DNA from: Candidatus Zhuqueibacterota bacterium
Lineage (GTDB): Bacteria > Zhuqueibacterota > Zhuqueibacteria > Thermofontimicrobiales > Sulfurfontimicrobiaceae
NCBI GenBank assembly: GCA_016927835.1
Contig: JAFGMA010000206.1
Location: forward strand, 1 to 37,931
Length of the DNA stretch: 37,931 bases
Reading direction: 5' to 3'
In this document: positions 26,251 to 35,648 of the stretch, piece by piece
How positions within the stretch are numbered: the stretch's first letter is position 1
Layout: each line of letters starts with the position of its first letter
Program-made: the position numbers and the translations under genes
The notes under the pieces: generated by a model
What the model saw: only the letters and a program-made list of their open reading frames with translations
The model's database searches: none
Told to the model about the DNA's origin: nothing

Positions 26251-28773
26251 ATGAAAAACAACAGTTGGAAAATTGCGGGAGGTTGTATTTTATCGTCCCT
26301 GTGCATATTGTGTTTTAGCTTCGATGCAATTGCTCAATGGGACTCCTCGACGCCTCGCTATTTGACACGAAGCAAATTATGGGCGACATATCGTTCCACC
26401 GGATTGCAGGGAGGACAGGGTCAGGCTTCATCTTCGTCCAATGATCAGGCATGCCTGGGCTACCCTGGCAGCAGCATCCGAGCCGGCGAATTTACCGCCT
26501 ACTGGAATGCCGCCATCATTAACCAGTCATCCGGTGGCGGCGGTGCAGGTGCGCAATCTCCTAACGCAGCCAGGAATGAAAATTCTCATGGGGAAGGAAC
26601 GTATATCCTGGCATTGGCAGATAACACGAAATTCATCTCCTACTCCGGACCCCGAACGATATCGCCCGATGTCGTAAAGATGCTCTACGATGCTGGTGCC
26701 GGACCGGAGGCAGATTTGGGGATTGATGACGCCAAATCTACCTATTGGCCCGGGGCACCATTTCCGCCCGATCCACCGGATTCGCCGATTGAAATTCACA
26801 ATTATCAATACCATCAATATATCGGCAGAGATGACGACGCCGAAGAAATCATGATCGTCAAATGGACAACCGGCATGGGCATTACTGCCACGAAAAAAGC
26901 AAAATCATGGAGCTATCAAAAATATGACGACTTCATCATCGTGGAAAATGTCTTCGAATACACCGGTGATTCCAACGGCGATGGCGTCCTCGATTCTACC
27001 GATGTCTTTGGCACCGATCTGCCGGTACTGACCGGGGTTTATTTTTCGTTCGCCAACATGCTCACCTCGTCGCTCCAAGGCGAAACCTGGGGCGAAGATC
27101 CGGTAATGAGCTGGAGCGATTGGCGGAATAATAGTCCCCCGGCACAGGATGATATTTATAAATATTCCGATTCTCCCGGCTATCAGGCGCTTTTGCCGGA
27201 AGATACGCAAGATTATATCGGAAAAAAAATGAGCTATAATTTTGACGGCGATGATCCCGACAATGATTACAACGACACCGGGGAACCGTATGTTGAAAAA
27301 TATGTTCAGCGCAATACCGGCAACGAGCAGCAAGGGCAAAGCGAAACTCAATTGCTTTCGTATGCCTTCATCGGCATGGCACCGCTGGATTGCGATCCCA
27401 CCGATGGCTTCGCGAATGATAACAATTCCTACGTAGCGCCCGAAACCATGGACCAGCCTTCGCGCTGCAAATGGTGGCCTATGTATCGAATGGATGACAA
27501 GCCACTTGAACCGAACCTTCAATCGTTCACCGAGGATGAAATCTACGATCTGCTCACACTCGATGATCCGGCGAATGACAATCCCGCGGTTCATCCCGAT
27601 CCCCCATCACCCGACGCGCTGCGCCTTGTTGGATTGAATACGCATTTCCAGGTTTATGGACCTTATACGATGCAACCCGGTGACAAAGTCAAAATCGTCA
27701 TTGCATACCTGGGTGGATCAGGTGCAGATTATCTGGCAAACCAGGGCGTATACGATCCCAAACTGGCGCCCGAGAATGCCTGGGCACGTTCTTTGAATCC
27801 GGGCAAGATGAAAGAGTATGAATATGGGGAGCGATCGCTGTTTCATAATTTATCGCTGGCTCAGGAGCTTTATGACATGGAATATGATGTACCTGATCCG
27901 CCACCGGACGTCCTGATTCAGGATGTAATCCCCAATCCCAAAGGGCATTTGCAGGTGTTCTGGTCCGATGAAGCCCTGGAAGCCGAAGACCCTGATTATG
28001 CGGGAGAGGAAGCCAAAGACGTCGCCGGATTTCGAGTTTACAAGCTACTCGTTGGTGGTGCATCGGATAAAGCTGATCCCAATGAGCCGAGATCGGATGA
28101 CAAACTGACCGGCAATTGGCACAATGGTCCCTATGCATTTATGGATGAAATTCGAAAAGGACAGGCGAAGAGCGACCTCGGACTCATCGTGTACAACAAA
28201 GAGCGGCATCAATATGTATTTACGGATGTGACGACACGAGCCGGTGCATTTTTGTATTTTTACTCTGTTCGAACTTTTGATACCGGTCACAATGACTGGA
28301 AAGGCACAGGAAAAACCGTGCCTTCCCTGGAAAGCGGCTTATCGGCACCTGAACAGAAAATGCTCATCGGAAAGGAAGCCTATCAGCTATCCAGCAAGGC
28401 ATCCGATCAGATGGAGCAGACAATCCGGGTTGTCCCCAATCCATACAAGAAAGATGGCGTTCACGAATACACCCAAACCAATGCCATCAAGTTTTTCAAT
28501 GTGCCGCAAAAATGCACCATCAGCATCTATTCGGTGAGCGGCGAATTGGTTGCCAGAACCCATCACGATGAGGCATCACCGCTTGGTGAATGGGATCAGC
28601 AAACCGTTAAATTTGCAGGCGACATCGCACCCGGCATCTATTTCTGGGTAGTGGAATCCGAAATCGACGGCTCGTATAGCTATATCTCCGCTGCAACAGG
28701 AGACACGCTGCCACCGGTTCAGGTAAATAGCAAGGGCAAAACACAAAAAGGTACGTTATTGATCATTCGATGA
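26251..28773 (+). CDS. Secreted surface protein, paralog 1 of 3 (EF-hand loop, Fn3-like and T9SS-type C-terminal domains)
   Basis: An 840-aa protein I cannot assign to a named function. A signal peptide (1-28, AIA/Q) is followed by a mature start QWDSS. A ~500-residue conserved region contains YPGSSIRAGEF, NSHGEGTY, YSGPR and WTTGMGITATKK, and an EF-hand/dockerin-like loop at Asp240-Asp251 (DSNGDGVLDSTD). An Fn3-like domain (~552-700; VAGFRVYKLLVGG and FLYFYSVRTFDTGH) precedes a C-terminal sorting-like beta domain (~725-840) with VVPNPY, ISIYSVSGELV and GIYFWVVES. It is probably exported by T9SS to the surface. GGAGG lies 7 nt before the ATG at 26251; an ATG one codon earlier is possible, and 26221 has no support. 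Paralogs follow at 30443 and 33150. Confidence 0.82.
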   Translation: MKNNSWKIAGGCILSSLCILCFSFDAIAQWDSSTPRYLTRSKLWATYRSTGLQGGQGQASSSSNDQACLGYPGSSIRAGEFTAYWNAAIINQSSGGGGAGAQSPNAARNENSHGEGTYILALADNTKFISYSGPRTISPDVVKMLYDAGAGPEADLGIDDAKSTYWPGAPFPPDPPDSPIEIHNYQYHQYIGRDDDAEEIMIVKWTTGMGITATKKAKSWSYQKYDDFIIVENVFEYTGDSNGDGVLDSTDVFGTDLPVLTGVYFSFANMLTSSLQGETWGEDPVMSWSDWRNNSPPAQDDIYKYSDSPGYQALLPEDTQDYIGKKMSYNFDGDDPDNDYNDTGEPYVEKYVQRNTGNEQQGQSETQLLSYAFIGMAPLDCDPTDGFANDNNSYVAPETMDQPSRCKWWPMYRMDDKPLEPNLQSFTEDEIYDLLTLDDPANDNPAVHPDPPSPDALRLVGLNTHFQVYGPYTMQPGDKVKIVIAYLGGSGADYLANQGVYDPKLAPENAWARSLNPGKMKEYEYGERSLFHNLSLAQELYDMEYDVPDPPPDVLIQDVIPNPKGHLQVFWSDEALEAEDPDYAGEEAKDVAGFRVYKLLVGGASDKADPNEPRSDDKLTGNWHNGPYAFMDEIRKGQAKSDLGLIVYNKERHQYVFTDVTTRAGAFLYFYSVRTFDTGHNDWKGTGKTVPSLESGLSAPEQKMLIGKEAYQLSSKASDQMEQTIRVVPNPYKKDGVHEYTQTNAIKFFNVPQKCTISIYSVSGELVARTHHDEASPLGEWDQQTVKFAGDIAPGIYFWVVESEIDGSYSYISAATGDTLPPVQVNSKGKTQKGTLLIIR

Positions 28774-28866
28774 TTTCATATAATTACCTGAGCAGGAAGC
28801 TTCATTTCAGGCTCGAAATCATCCGGACTGCTTATATTTCAAATATTTACCTTGAGGAGACGTACA

Positions 28867-29838
28867 ATGCAAAAAAAATATCTCTTCACGCTTTTAATAC
28901 TGTTTTTTCTAATCTGGACCAGCCAGGCTTTATCCCAGATAGATGAAGAATTTGCAGATTTCAACCGCGCCGGAAAAACCATTTATAATTTTCTGCGCGT
29001 TGAGCAGGGCGCTCGCGCTGTAGGAATGGGCGGCGCATACACTCCGATCTCTGATGACATCAACAGCATCTTTTACAATCCGGCGGGATTGACACATATC
29101 GAATCGATGGAGTACGTGTTTTCTTATGCAGATTGGCTGGTGGGCTCAAAATTCTTTTCCGGTGCGTTTGGATATACAACCGGCTTCGGTACACTGGGAA
29201 TCAGTTTCATCCATTTCGGCATCGAGGAGTTCGAAGAAACGCTTCCGCTGCAGCCCGAAGGAACCGGACGCATGGTCGGGGCAGGCAATTTGGCTCTGGG
29301 TCTGGCGTATGCCAGAGAAATTACGGATAAATTATCCCTGGGCGGACAGGTACGCTATATTCAGGAAACGCTCGATCAGGATACCCGTACAACCGTATCG
29401 TTCGATCTGTCAACTTTTTACAACACCGGCTTCAGGAATCTCCGACTGGGCGTGGCGCTGCGTAACCTGGGTCCGGATCAAGCCGTGAGCAAGGTGACAC
29501 GCTCTGAGTCCTTCCCGATGCCTATTGATTTCAACGTTACCGTTGCATCAGAAATTCTGGGTAAAAAAGAAGGACCCTACTCGCTGACCCTCGCCTTCGA
29601 AAACGGCTTCACCGTCGATCTGGGGGACCGCTATCGTTTAGGTGCTGAACTCTGGTTGATGAATCTGCTGGCGCTCAGAGGCGGCTATCGCTTCAATTAT
29701 AGTAATGAAGATTTCTCGTTCGGATTTGGCATTTCCCCGAAATTGATGGGCAGGAAACTCAATATCGATATGGCTTATACCAATTTCATCGATTATTTCG
29801 ATTCACCGCTGCGGATTTCGGTGAGTGGTACGCTTTAA
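28867..29838 (+). CDS. PorV/PorQ-family outer-membrane protein
   Basis: A 323-aa protein with a signal peptide (likely cleavage ALS/Q at 23/24). The family hallmark RAVGMGGAYTPISDDINSIF with NPAGL follows, then a beta-barrel of alternating strands (FSGAFGYTTGF, LGTLGISFIHFG, LALGLAYAREI, LRLGVALRNLG) ending in LRISVSGTL. PorV and PorQ are FadL-like barrels that serve T9SS by receiving cargo or presenting it to the sortase; many FCB genomes have several paralogs of uncertain role. GAGGAG 7 nt upstream sets the ATG at 28867; a TTG 15 nt earlier overlaps that site. Its position between two putative T9SS cargo genes suggests it serves this export group. Confidence 0.85.
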   Translation: MQKKYLFTLLILFFLIWTSQALSQIDEEFADFNRAGKTIYNFLRVEQGARAVGMGGAYTPISDDINSIFYNPAGLTHIESMEYVFSYADWLVGSKFFSGAFGYTTGFGTLGISFIHFGIEEFEETLPLQPEGTGRMVGAGNLALGLAYAREITDKLSLGGQVRYIQETLDQDTRTTVSFDLSTFYNTGFRNLRLGVALRNLGPDQAVSKVTRSESFPMPIDFNVTVASEILGKKEGPYSLTLAFENGFTVDLGDRYRLGAELWLMNLLALRGGYRFNYSNEDFSFGFGISPKLMGRKLNIDMAYTNFIDYFDSPLRISVSGTL

Positions 29839-30442
29839 AAGCCTGTCGCAATCCTGAGAACACTAGCGCTTTTTCATTTCGGAGCTGATTTGATCCAGCT
29901 TAAGCCCATTTATCAATCCAACCGATAGAGAGAAGCGTGCGCCTTGTATTTCGCTATAAGGCATTTCAGATGAGCAATTAGGTATTTGCTTGCATGAACA
30001 ATTGATCATGCTGAAGTGCCTTCGCTATTTTCACAGAAACATTTCGTTGATTGAGGCAGTCGTTCATTAACAAGACAATAGAGGTTGGTAATACATTATC
30101 AAACAGCTTTTAGAACCTATCCGAAAACCTATTTTAAGAATGAATTGGATTAGGCAAAAACTGTAATTCACGCATCTTTTAGCGGGGTGCCGCCCATGGG
30201 TATCCACCATCCCTGTTTATAAATGGATTCCCGTGGTCGGCAACCCGATCAACGGACCTCGAGAATGACAAGGAGGGTTTTCGGATAGGCTCTTAGCCAG
30301 GTTCCCAATGATTTGCTTCATTCTACAACCTGTGTTTTTGAATCCGCGCTAACCAGTGCCGGCTAGAATCGTTTTATGAAGCATCAACGTCTGGCTTCCA
30401 CTCCAATCAATATTGAATACGTTATCAGGAGGCAGCAAAAAG
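29839..30442. other. Intergenic region containing a MITE
   Basis: About 600 bp without a credible gene. It holds MITE copy 2 (30113-30292) and ends with CAGGAGG upstream of the next start. A weak AAAAGC/GCTTTT inverted repeat just after the porV-like gene could be a poor terminator. The rest shows nothing recognisable. Confidence 0.5.
30113..30292. mobile_element. MITE-like nonautonomous element, copy 2 (TTA target duplication)
   Basis: A 180-bp relative of the element at 10935-11087. Left end GAACCTATCCGAAAA and right end TTTTCGGATAGGCTC are inverted repeats with one mismatch, flanked by TTA on both sides (30110-30112, 30293-30295). Shared interior segments include CCTATTTTAA near the left end, TATAAATGGATTCCCG in the middle and GAATGACAAGGAGG near the right end. 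About 27 bp of extra sequence, mainly GGTCGGCAACCCGATCAACG in the right half, explains the length difference. No coding capacity. Confidence 0.85.
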
Positions 30443-32950
30443 ATGAGTCATTTTCGAACTAAAAATCTATTTCTATGTGCCACAGTCGTAGTTCTCAGCT
30501 TTTGCATAGACGCATTTCCCCAATGGGATGACTCAACACCCCGTTATCTGACGCGAAGCAAATTATGGACAACCTATCGAATGACCGGGCAACAGGGTCA
30601 GCAAGCCTATCCTGGTCCCGCTGCGAATGATCAAGCCGGTCTGAGCTATCCCGGCAGCAGCATTCGAACTGGCGAATACGTGGAGTACTGGAATGCATCG
30701 ATTATCGATGAATCCACAGGCGGTGCCGGAGCCGGGGCAAAGGCGTCCAATTCTGCCCGCAATGTAAATTCTCACGGCGAAGGAACCTATATTTTAGCCA
30801 GAGCTGGAAACCAAACGTTTATCTCATATTCCGGTCCACGCAGCGTTTCGCCGGATGTGGTAAAAGTGGGCTATGATCCTTCTCTTGGACCCGAAGCCGA
30901 CCTAGGTGTCGATGATGCCAAATCCACGTATTGGCCCGGGGCACCTCCGCTTGATTCCGAAGAACCGGCTGAAATCCATAATTATCAATTTCACAAATAT
31001 ATTGGCAGAGATAACGATGCAGAGGAAATCATCATCGTTCGCTGGACCACCGGAATGGGCATCACCGCCACCAAAAAGGGGAAAGCCTGGAGCTACCAAA
31101 AATATGATGATTTCATCATCGTTGAAAATGTATTTGAATACACTGGCGACTCCAACGGCGACGGCATCGTCGATTCCACCGACGTTTTCGGCTCAAATCC
31201 GCCGGTATTGACCGGCGTCTACTTTTCATTCGCCAATATGCTATCATCTTCGCTGATGGGCGAAACCTACGGTGTAGAGCCCTACATGAACTGGAGCGAT
31301 TGGCGCAACAACAAACCGCCGGCACGGGATGATGAATATAAATACAGCGATTCGCCCGGCTATCAGGCGCTGATTCCCGAAGATACACCGAATTATGTCG
31401 GCAAAAAAATGAGCTACGGATGGGATGGCGATGATCCGGATAACGATTATATCGATTCAGGCGAACCGTACGCCTATCGCTATACATCGATGGCAGCAGC
31501 CGGCAATGAAGAACAGGGGCAGAGTGAAACCCAACTGCTTTCATACGCTTTTATCGGAATGGCGCCCCTCGATTACGATCCCACTGATGGCTTCACCAAC
31601 GATTCGGAATCGTACGTGGCGCCTGAAGTTGCGGACCAGCCTTCTCGCTGCAAATGGTGGCAATATTACCTGATAAATGACAAACCCATCGAACCGCACC
31701 TGTTTTCTTTCACCGAGGATGAAATTTATGACATGTTGGCGCAGGACGATCCGGCAGATAATCCGGCATTTTACCCGGATCCGCCGACGCCGGATGCATT
31801 GCGCCTCGTGGGAACGTATGCTCATTTCCAGGTCTATGGTCCGTACACGCTGCATCCGGGTGATAAGGTGAAAATTGTCATGGCGTACGTGGGTGGTTCA
31901 GGGGCGGATTACCTGGCGAACCAGGGTGTTTATGATCCGAGATTGGCTCCCGAAAATGCCTGGGCGCGCTCACTCGATCCCGGAAAAATGCGGCAATTGG
32001 AATTTGGAGAACGATCGCTGTTTCACAATCTTTCATTGGCACAAGAAATATATGATATGGGATATGATGTTCCGGATCCACCGCCCGACGTGGAAATTCT
32101 GGATGTCAAGCCCAATGCAAGCGGTCACTTGCAAGTCTTCTTTTCCGACGAAGCGCTGGAAGCCGAGGATCCTGATTACATCGGAGCGGAAGCCAAAGAT
32201 GTGGCAGGATTCCGGGTGTATTTGATGCTTACCGGAGGGGCAGCGGAAAAAGCCGATCCGAACGAACCGCGCAGCAATGATCGGTTGAGCGAAAACTGGC
32301 ACAATGGTCCATACAGATTTATGGATGAAATCCAGAAAGGTCAAACAACGAGCGACCTCGGTCTCATCACGTACAACCCATCACAACACCTTTATACATT
32401 CACCGATAAAACAACCATGGTGGGTGCTTTCAAATATTTTTACAGCGTTCGCTCATTCGATACCGGTCATAGCGATTGGAACGGGACAGGCGTGCCGGTG
32501 CCTTCGCTGGAAAGCGGCTTGTCTGCGCCCGAACAAAAAATGCTGCTCGGCGTCGAAGCGTATTTCCGGCTCACGCAGGAAGTGGATCAGATGGAACGCA
32601 AAATCAGGGTTGTTCCCAATCCTTATAGTCAGGATGGCGTTCACGAATACCCGATGACGAATGTCATCAAATTTTTCAATATTCCGCGAAAATGCCTCAT
32701 CAGCATCTATTCCGTCAGCGGGGAATTGGTGGCGCAAGTCAACCATAACGCGCCGCAGCCCATCGGGGAATGGGATCAGCAATCCATCAAATTTGCCGGT
32801 AATGTAGCGCCTGGCATCTATTTTTGGGTGGTAGAATCGCTGGTTGATGGGGAATTCAATTACGTCTCCGCAGATGGCGATACATTAGCGCCGGTGAAAG
32901 TCAATAGCAAGGGTAAAATACAAAAGGGAACACTACTGATTAAGGATTAG
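30443..32950 (+). CDS. Secreted surface protein, paralog 2 of 3
   Basis: An 835-aa protein collinear with the genes at 26251 and 33150. Signal peptide 1-26 (AFP/Q), mature start QWDDS. The EF-hand-like loop is Asp236-Asp247 (DSNGDGIVDSTD), with a second acidic patch DGDDPDNDY. The Fn3-like domain starts near 549 and the VVPNPY C-terminal domain near 718, ending KIQKGTLLIKD. Compared with its sisters it differs around YRYTSMAAAGNEEQGQ, where the others have YVQRNTGNEQQGQ. The ATG at 30443 has GGAGG 10 nt upstream; TTG at 30413 is unsupported. Function unknown. It follows the MITE-containing gap and so may have its own promoter. Confidence 0.82.
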   Translation: MSHFRTKNLFLCATVVVLSFCIDAFPQWDDSTPRYLTRSKLWTTYRMTGQQGQQAYPGPAANDQAGLSYPGSSIRTGEYVEYWNASIIDESTGGAGAGAKASNSARNVNSHGEGTYILARAGNQTFISYSGPRSVSPDVVKVGYDPSLGPEADLGVDDAKSTYWPGAPPLDSEEPAEIHNYQFHKYIGRDNDAEEIIIVRWTTGMGITATKKGKAWSYQKYDDFIIVENVFEYTGDSNGDGIVDSTDVFGSNPPVLTGVYFSFANMLSSSLMGETYGVEPYMNWSDWRNNKPPARDDEYKYSDSPGYQALIPEDTPNYVGKKMSYGWDGDDPDNDYIDSGEPYAYRYTSMAAAGNEEQGQSETQLLSYAFIGMAPLDYDPTDGFTNDSESYVAPEVADQPSRCKWWQYYLINDKPIEPHLFSFTEDEIYDMLAQDDPADNPAFYPDPPTPDALRLVGTYAHFQVYGPYTLHPGDKVKIVMAYVGGSGADYLANQGVYDPRLAPENAWARSLDPGKMRQLEFGERSLFHNLSLAQEIYDMGYDVPDPPPDVEILDVKPNASGHLQVFFSDEALEAEDPDYIGAEAKDVAGFRVYLMLTGGAAEKADPNEPRSNDRLSENWHNGPYRFMDEIQKGQTTSDLGLITYNPSQHLYTFTDKTTMVGAFKYFYSVRSFDTGHSDWNGTGVPVPSLESGLSAPEQKMLLGVEAYFRLTQEVDQMERKIRVVPNPYSQDGVHEYPMTNVIKFFNIPRKCLISIYSVSGELVAQVNHNAPQPIGEWDQQSIKFAGNVAPGIYFWVVESLVDGEFNYVSADGDTLAPVKVNSKGKIQKGTLLIKD

Positions 32951-33007
32951 ATTGCTGGTAGCTTTCACTCGAGCCAATTAACCGTCTCATTGCTTTGCAC
33001 TGGATTG

Positions 33008-33089
33008 AGGCTTTCTCCGGACAACCGGTTTCCATAGTCGATAGGTTTTTCATCCCAACTTTGAATAGGGAATTCCGGAGCGAAAGCCT
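33008..33089. repeat. Long-loop imperfect inverted repeat between paralogs 2 and 3
   Basis: AGGCTTTCTCCGG (33008-33020) pairs with CCGGAGCGAAAGCCT (33075-33089), 13 base pairs with a two-base bulge, around a loop of about 54 nt. There is no T-run directly after it. It could be an RNA structure limiting read-through or an operator. Confidence 0.35.
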
Positions 33090-33149
33090 GAAATGCAGGA
33101 GATATTATATAAATTTAACAGTCTTGTATGGGAAGGTATATAGCTCGAT

Positions 33150-35648
33150 ATGAAAACCCGGATCCGATACCCCTTTATTGGTTTGCTGCTAATCTGTTGT
33201 TTCACGAATGCAATCTCTCAATGGGATAGTTCAAAGCCTCGCTTTTTAACCAGGGCAAAATTATGGTCGACGTTCCGAATGACCGGTCTTCAGGGGCAAC
33301 AGGCTTATGATGCCTCGAGTTCGGAAGATTTTGCCGGACTGAGCTATCCGGGCAGCAGCATCCGCGGTGGCGAATACGTCGAATTTTGGAACGCGCCAAT
33401 CATCGACGCATCAACTGGTGGAGGCGGAGCCGGCGCAAAATCCACCTGCACTTCCCGTAACGAAAATTCGCATGGCGAAGGTACATTCATTTTGGTGAAA
33501 GCAGACGCACAAAAACTCATCTCGTATTCGGGACCGCGCAGCATTTCTCCCGATGTTGTGAAAGTGGCGTACGATGCATCAGCTAATCCTGAATCTGATT
33601 TAGGCATCGATGATGGAAAATCGACTTATTGGCATGGCGCACCACCGACGGGTTCGGATGAGCCGGTGGAGATCCATAACTATCAGTATCATAAATACAT
33701 TGGTCGTGATAACGAAGCCGAGGGAATCATTATCGTTCGTTGGACAACGGGCATGGGAATCACCTGCACCAAAAAAGCAAAAGCATGGAGCTATCAAAAA
33801 TATGATGATTTCATCATTATTGAAAATATCTTTGACTATACAGGCGATTCAAACGGCGATGGCGTCGTCGCTTCTGAAGACGTGTTCGGCACCAACCTGC
33901 CAGTGCTGACCGATGTCTATTTTGCTTTTGCCAATATGCTCTCCTCATCCCTGCAGGGCGAAACATGGGGCGAACGACCGTATATGCACTGGGCAGATTG
34001 GAGGGCAAATAATCCGCCGGCTCAAGATGAGCATTACCGATTCAGCGGATCACCCGGCTATCAGGCTTTGATCCCGGAAGATACGCCCGACTATATCGCC
34101 AGGAAAATGTCCTATGGCTGGGATGGCGATGATCCGGATAACCTGTGGAATGATACCGCCGAACCGTACATCGATAAATACGTACAGCGAAATACCGGCA
34201 ACGAGCAGCAGGGGCAAAGTGAAACCCAGTTGCTTTCGTATGCCTTTGTCGGCATGGCGCCGCTGGATTACGATCCGACCGATGGCTTTACCAACGATTC
34301 GGAATCTTATGTCGCGCCCCGGATCACCGATCAGCCATCCCGATGCAAATGGTGGCAGTATTACCGGCTCGATGACAAGCCGCTGGAACCAAATCTCGAT
34401 ATTTATACCGAACAGGAAATATATGACATTCTCACGGCGGATGATCCGGCAAATAGTAATCCTGCATTCTACGAAGATCCGCCTGCCCCCGATGCTCTCC
34501 GCGATGTCGGCACCTATGCCCATTTTCAGGTCTATGGACCCTATACGATGCAGCCGGGCGATAAGGTGAAAATCGTCATGGCGTTTGTAGGCGGATCAGG
34601 TGCAGATTACCTCGCGAATCAAGGTGTGTATGATCCGCGAACCGCTCCCGAAAATGCATGGGCACGTTCGCTGCATCCGGGCAAAATGAAAGAATATGAA
34701 TACGGTGAACGCTCCCTGTTTTACAACCTCTCCCTGGCACAGGAAATTTATGATCAGGGCTATGATGTCCCGGATCCACCACCCGATGTCTTGATTAAGG
34801 ATGTGCGACCCAATTTAAATGGACATCTGCAAGTATATTGGTCGGATGAAGCATTAGAAGCCGTAGATCCGGATTATTCCGGCGAGGAAAGCAAGGACGT
34901 CACCGGGTTCAGAGTCTATAAAATATTGGTTGGCGGCGCAGCAGAAAAAGCAGATCCCGCTGAACCGCGCAATGATGATCTATTGACCGCTGACTGGCAC
35001 AATGGTCCGTATCTCCTGATGGACGAAATTCTAAAAGGACAGGTTAAAAGCGATCTGGGATTAATCACTTATGATTCTGAAAATCATGAATATGTATTCA
35101 CAGATAAAACAACACGCGTCGGTGCATTTTTATATTTTTACAGCGTCAGAACGTTCGACACCGGACATTCGGATTGGAACGGCACAGGAGAACCAGTCCC
35201 GTCCCTGGAAAGCGGATTAGCTGCTCCCGAACAAAAAATGCTAATCGGTAAAGAGGCTTATTATTTGCCGGGCATGATCGCTGATAATATGGAACAGCAA
35301 ATTAAAGTCGTGCCCAATCCGTATAAGAACGACGCGATTCATCAATATGCGCAATCCAACGCACTCAAATTTTTTAACATCCCTCAAAAATGTAATATCA
35401 GTATCTATTCGGTTAGTGGCGAACGCATTGCCGAGGTTTATCACGATCAGCCGCAGCCCATTGGGGAATGGGATCAGCAAACAATCAAATTTGCCGGCAA
35501 TGCAGCACCGGGAATCTATTTCTGGGTGGTTGAATCGCTGATGGATGGCGAGTATCGCTACGTTTCTGCCGACGGCGATACCCTGCCTCCGATGCGAATC
35601 AATAGCAAAGGCAAAATTCAAAAGGGAACGTTGCTGATCATCGACTGA
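33150..35648 (+). CDS. Secreted surface protein, paralog 3 of 3
   Basis: An 832-aa protein with the same layout as the two preceding paralogs. Signal peptide 1-23 (AIS/Q), mature start QWDSS; Fn3-like domain from ~545; VVPNPY C-terminal domain from ~717, ending GTLLIID. Its EF-hand-like loop (Asp233-Asp244, DSNGDGVVASED) has Ala at position 9 where the sisters have Asp, so any calcium site may be weaker. The central region shares YVQRNTGNEQQGQ with paralog 1 and TNDSESYVAP with paralog 2, so descent is mosaic or differentially lost. The ATG at 33150 has only a distant GGAAGG. Function unknown. Confidence 0.82.
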   Translation: MKTRIRYPFIGLLLICCFTNAISQWDSSKPRFLTRAKLWSTFRMTGLQGQQAYDASSSEDFAGLSYPGSSIRGGEYVEFWNAPIIDASTGGGGAGAKSTCTSRNENSHGEGTFILVKADAQKLISYSGPRSISPDVVKVAYDASANPESDLGIDDGKSTYWHGAPPTGSDEPVEIHNYQYHKYIGRDNEAEGIIIVRWTTGMGITCTKKAKAWSYQKYDDFIIIENIFDYTGDSNGDGVVASEDVFGTNLPVLTDVYFAFANMLSSSLQGETWGERPYMHWADWRANNPPAQDEHYRFSGSPGYQALIPEDTPDYIARKMSYGWDGDDPDNLWNDTAEPYIDKYVQRNTGNEQQGQSETQLLSYAFVGMAPLDYDPTDGFTNDSESYVAPRITDQPSRCKWWQYYRLDDKPLEPNLDIYTEQEIYDILTADDPANSNPAFYEDPPAPDALRDVGTYAHFQVYGPYTMQPGDKVKIVMAFVGGSGADYLANQGVYDPRTAPENAWARSLHPGKMKEYEYGERSLFYNLSLAQEIYDQGYDVPDPPPDVLIKDVRPNLNGHLQVYWSDEALEAVDPDYSGEESKDVTGFRVYKILVGGAAEKADPAEPRNDDLLTADWHNGPYLLMDEILKGQVKSDLGLITYDSENHEYVFTDKTTRVGAFLYFYSVRTFDTGHSDWNGTGEPVPSLESGLAAPEQKMLIGKEAYYLPGMIADNMEQQIKVVPNPYKNDAIHQYAQSNALKFFNIPQKCNISIYSVSGERIAEVYHDQPQPIGEWDQQTIKFAGNAAPGIYFWVVESLMDGEYRYVSADGDTLPPMRINSKGKIQKGTLLIID

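Noticed and set aside
26251..35648. SusD-like or enzymatic identity for the three paralogs
   Set aside because: They lack a lipobox and TPR-like helices of SusD, and I see no catalytic motif of a known hydrolase or lyase; left unassigned.
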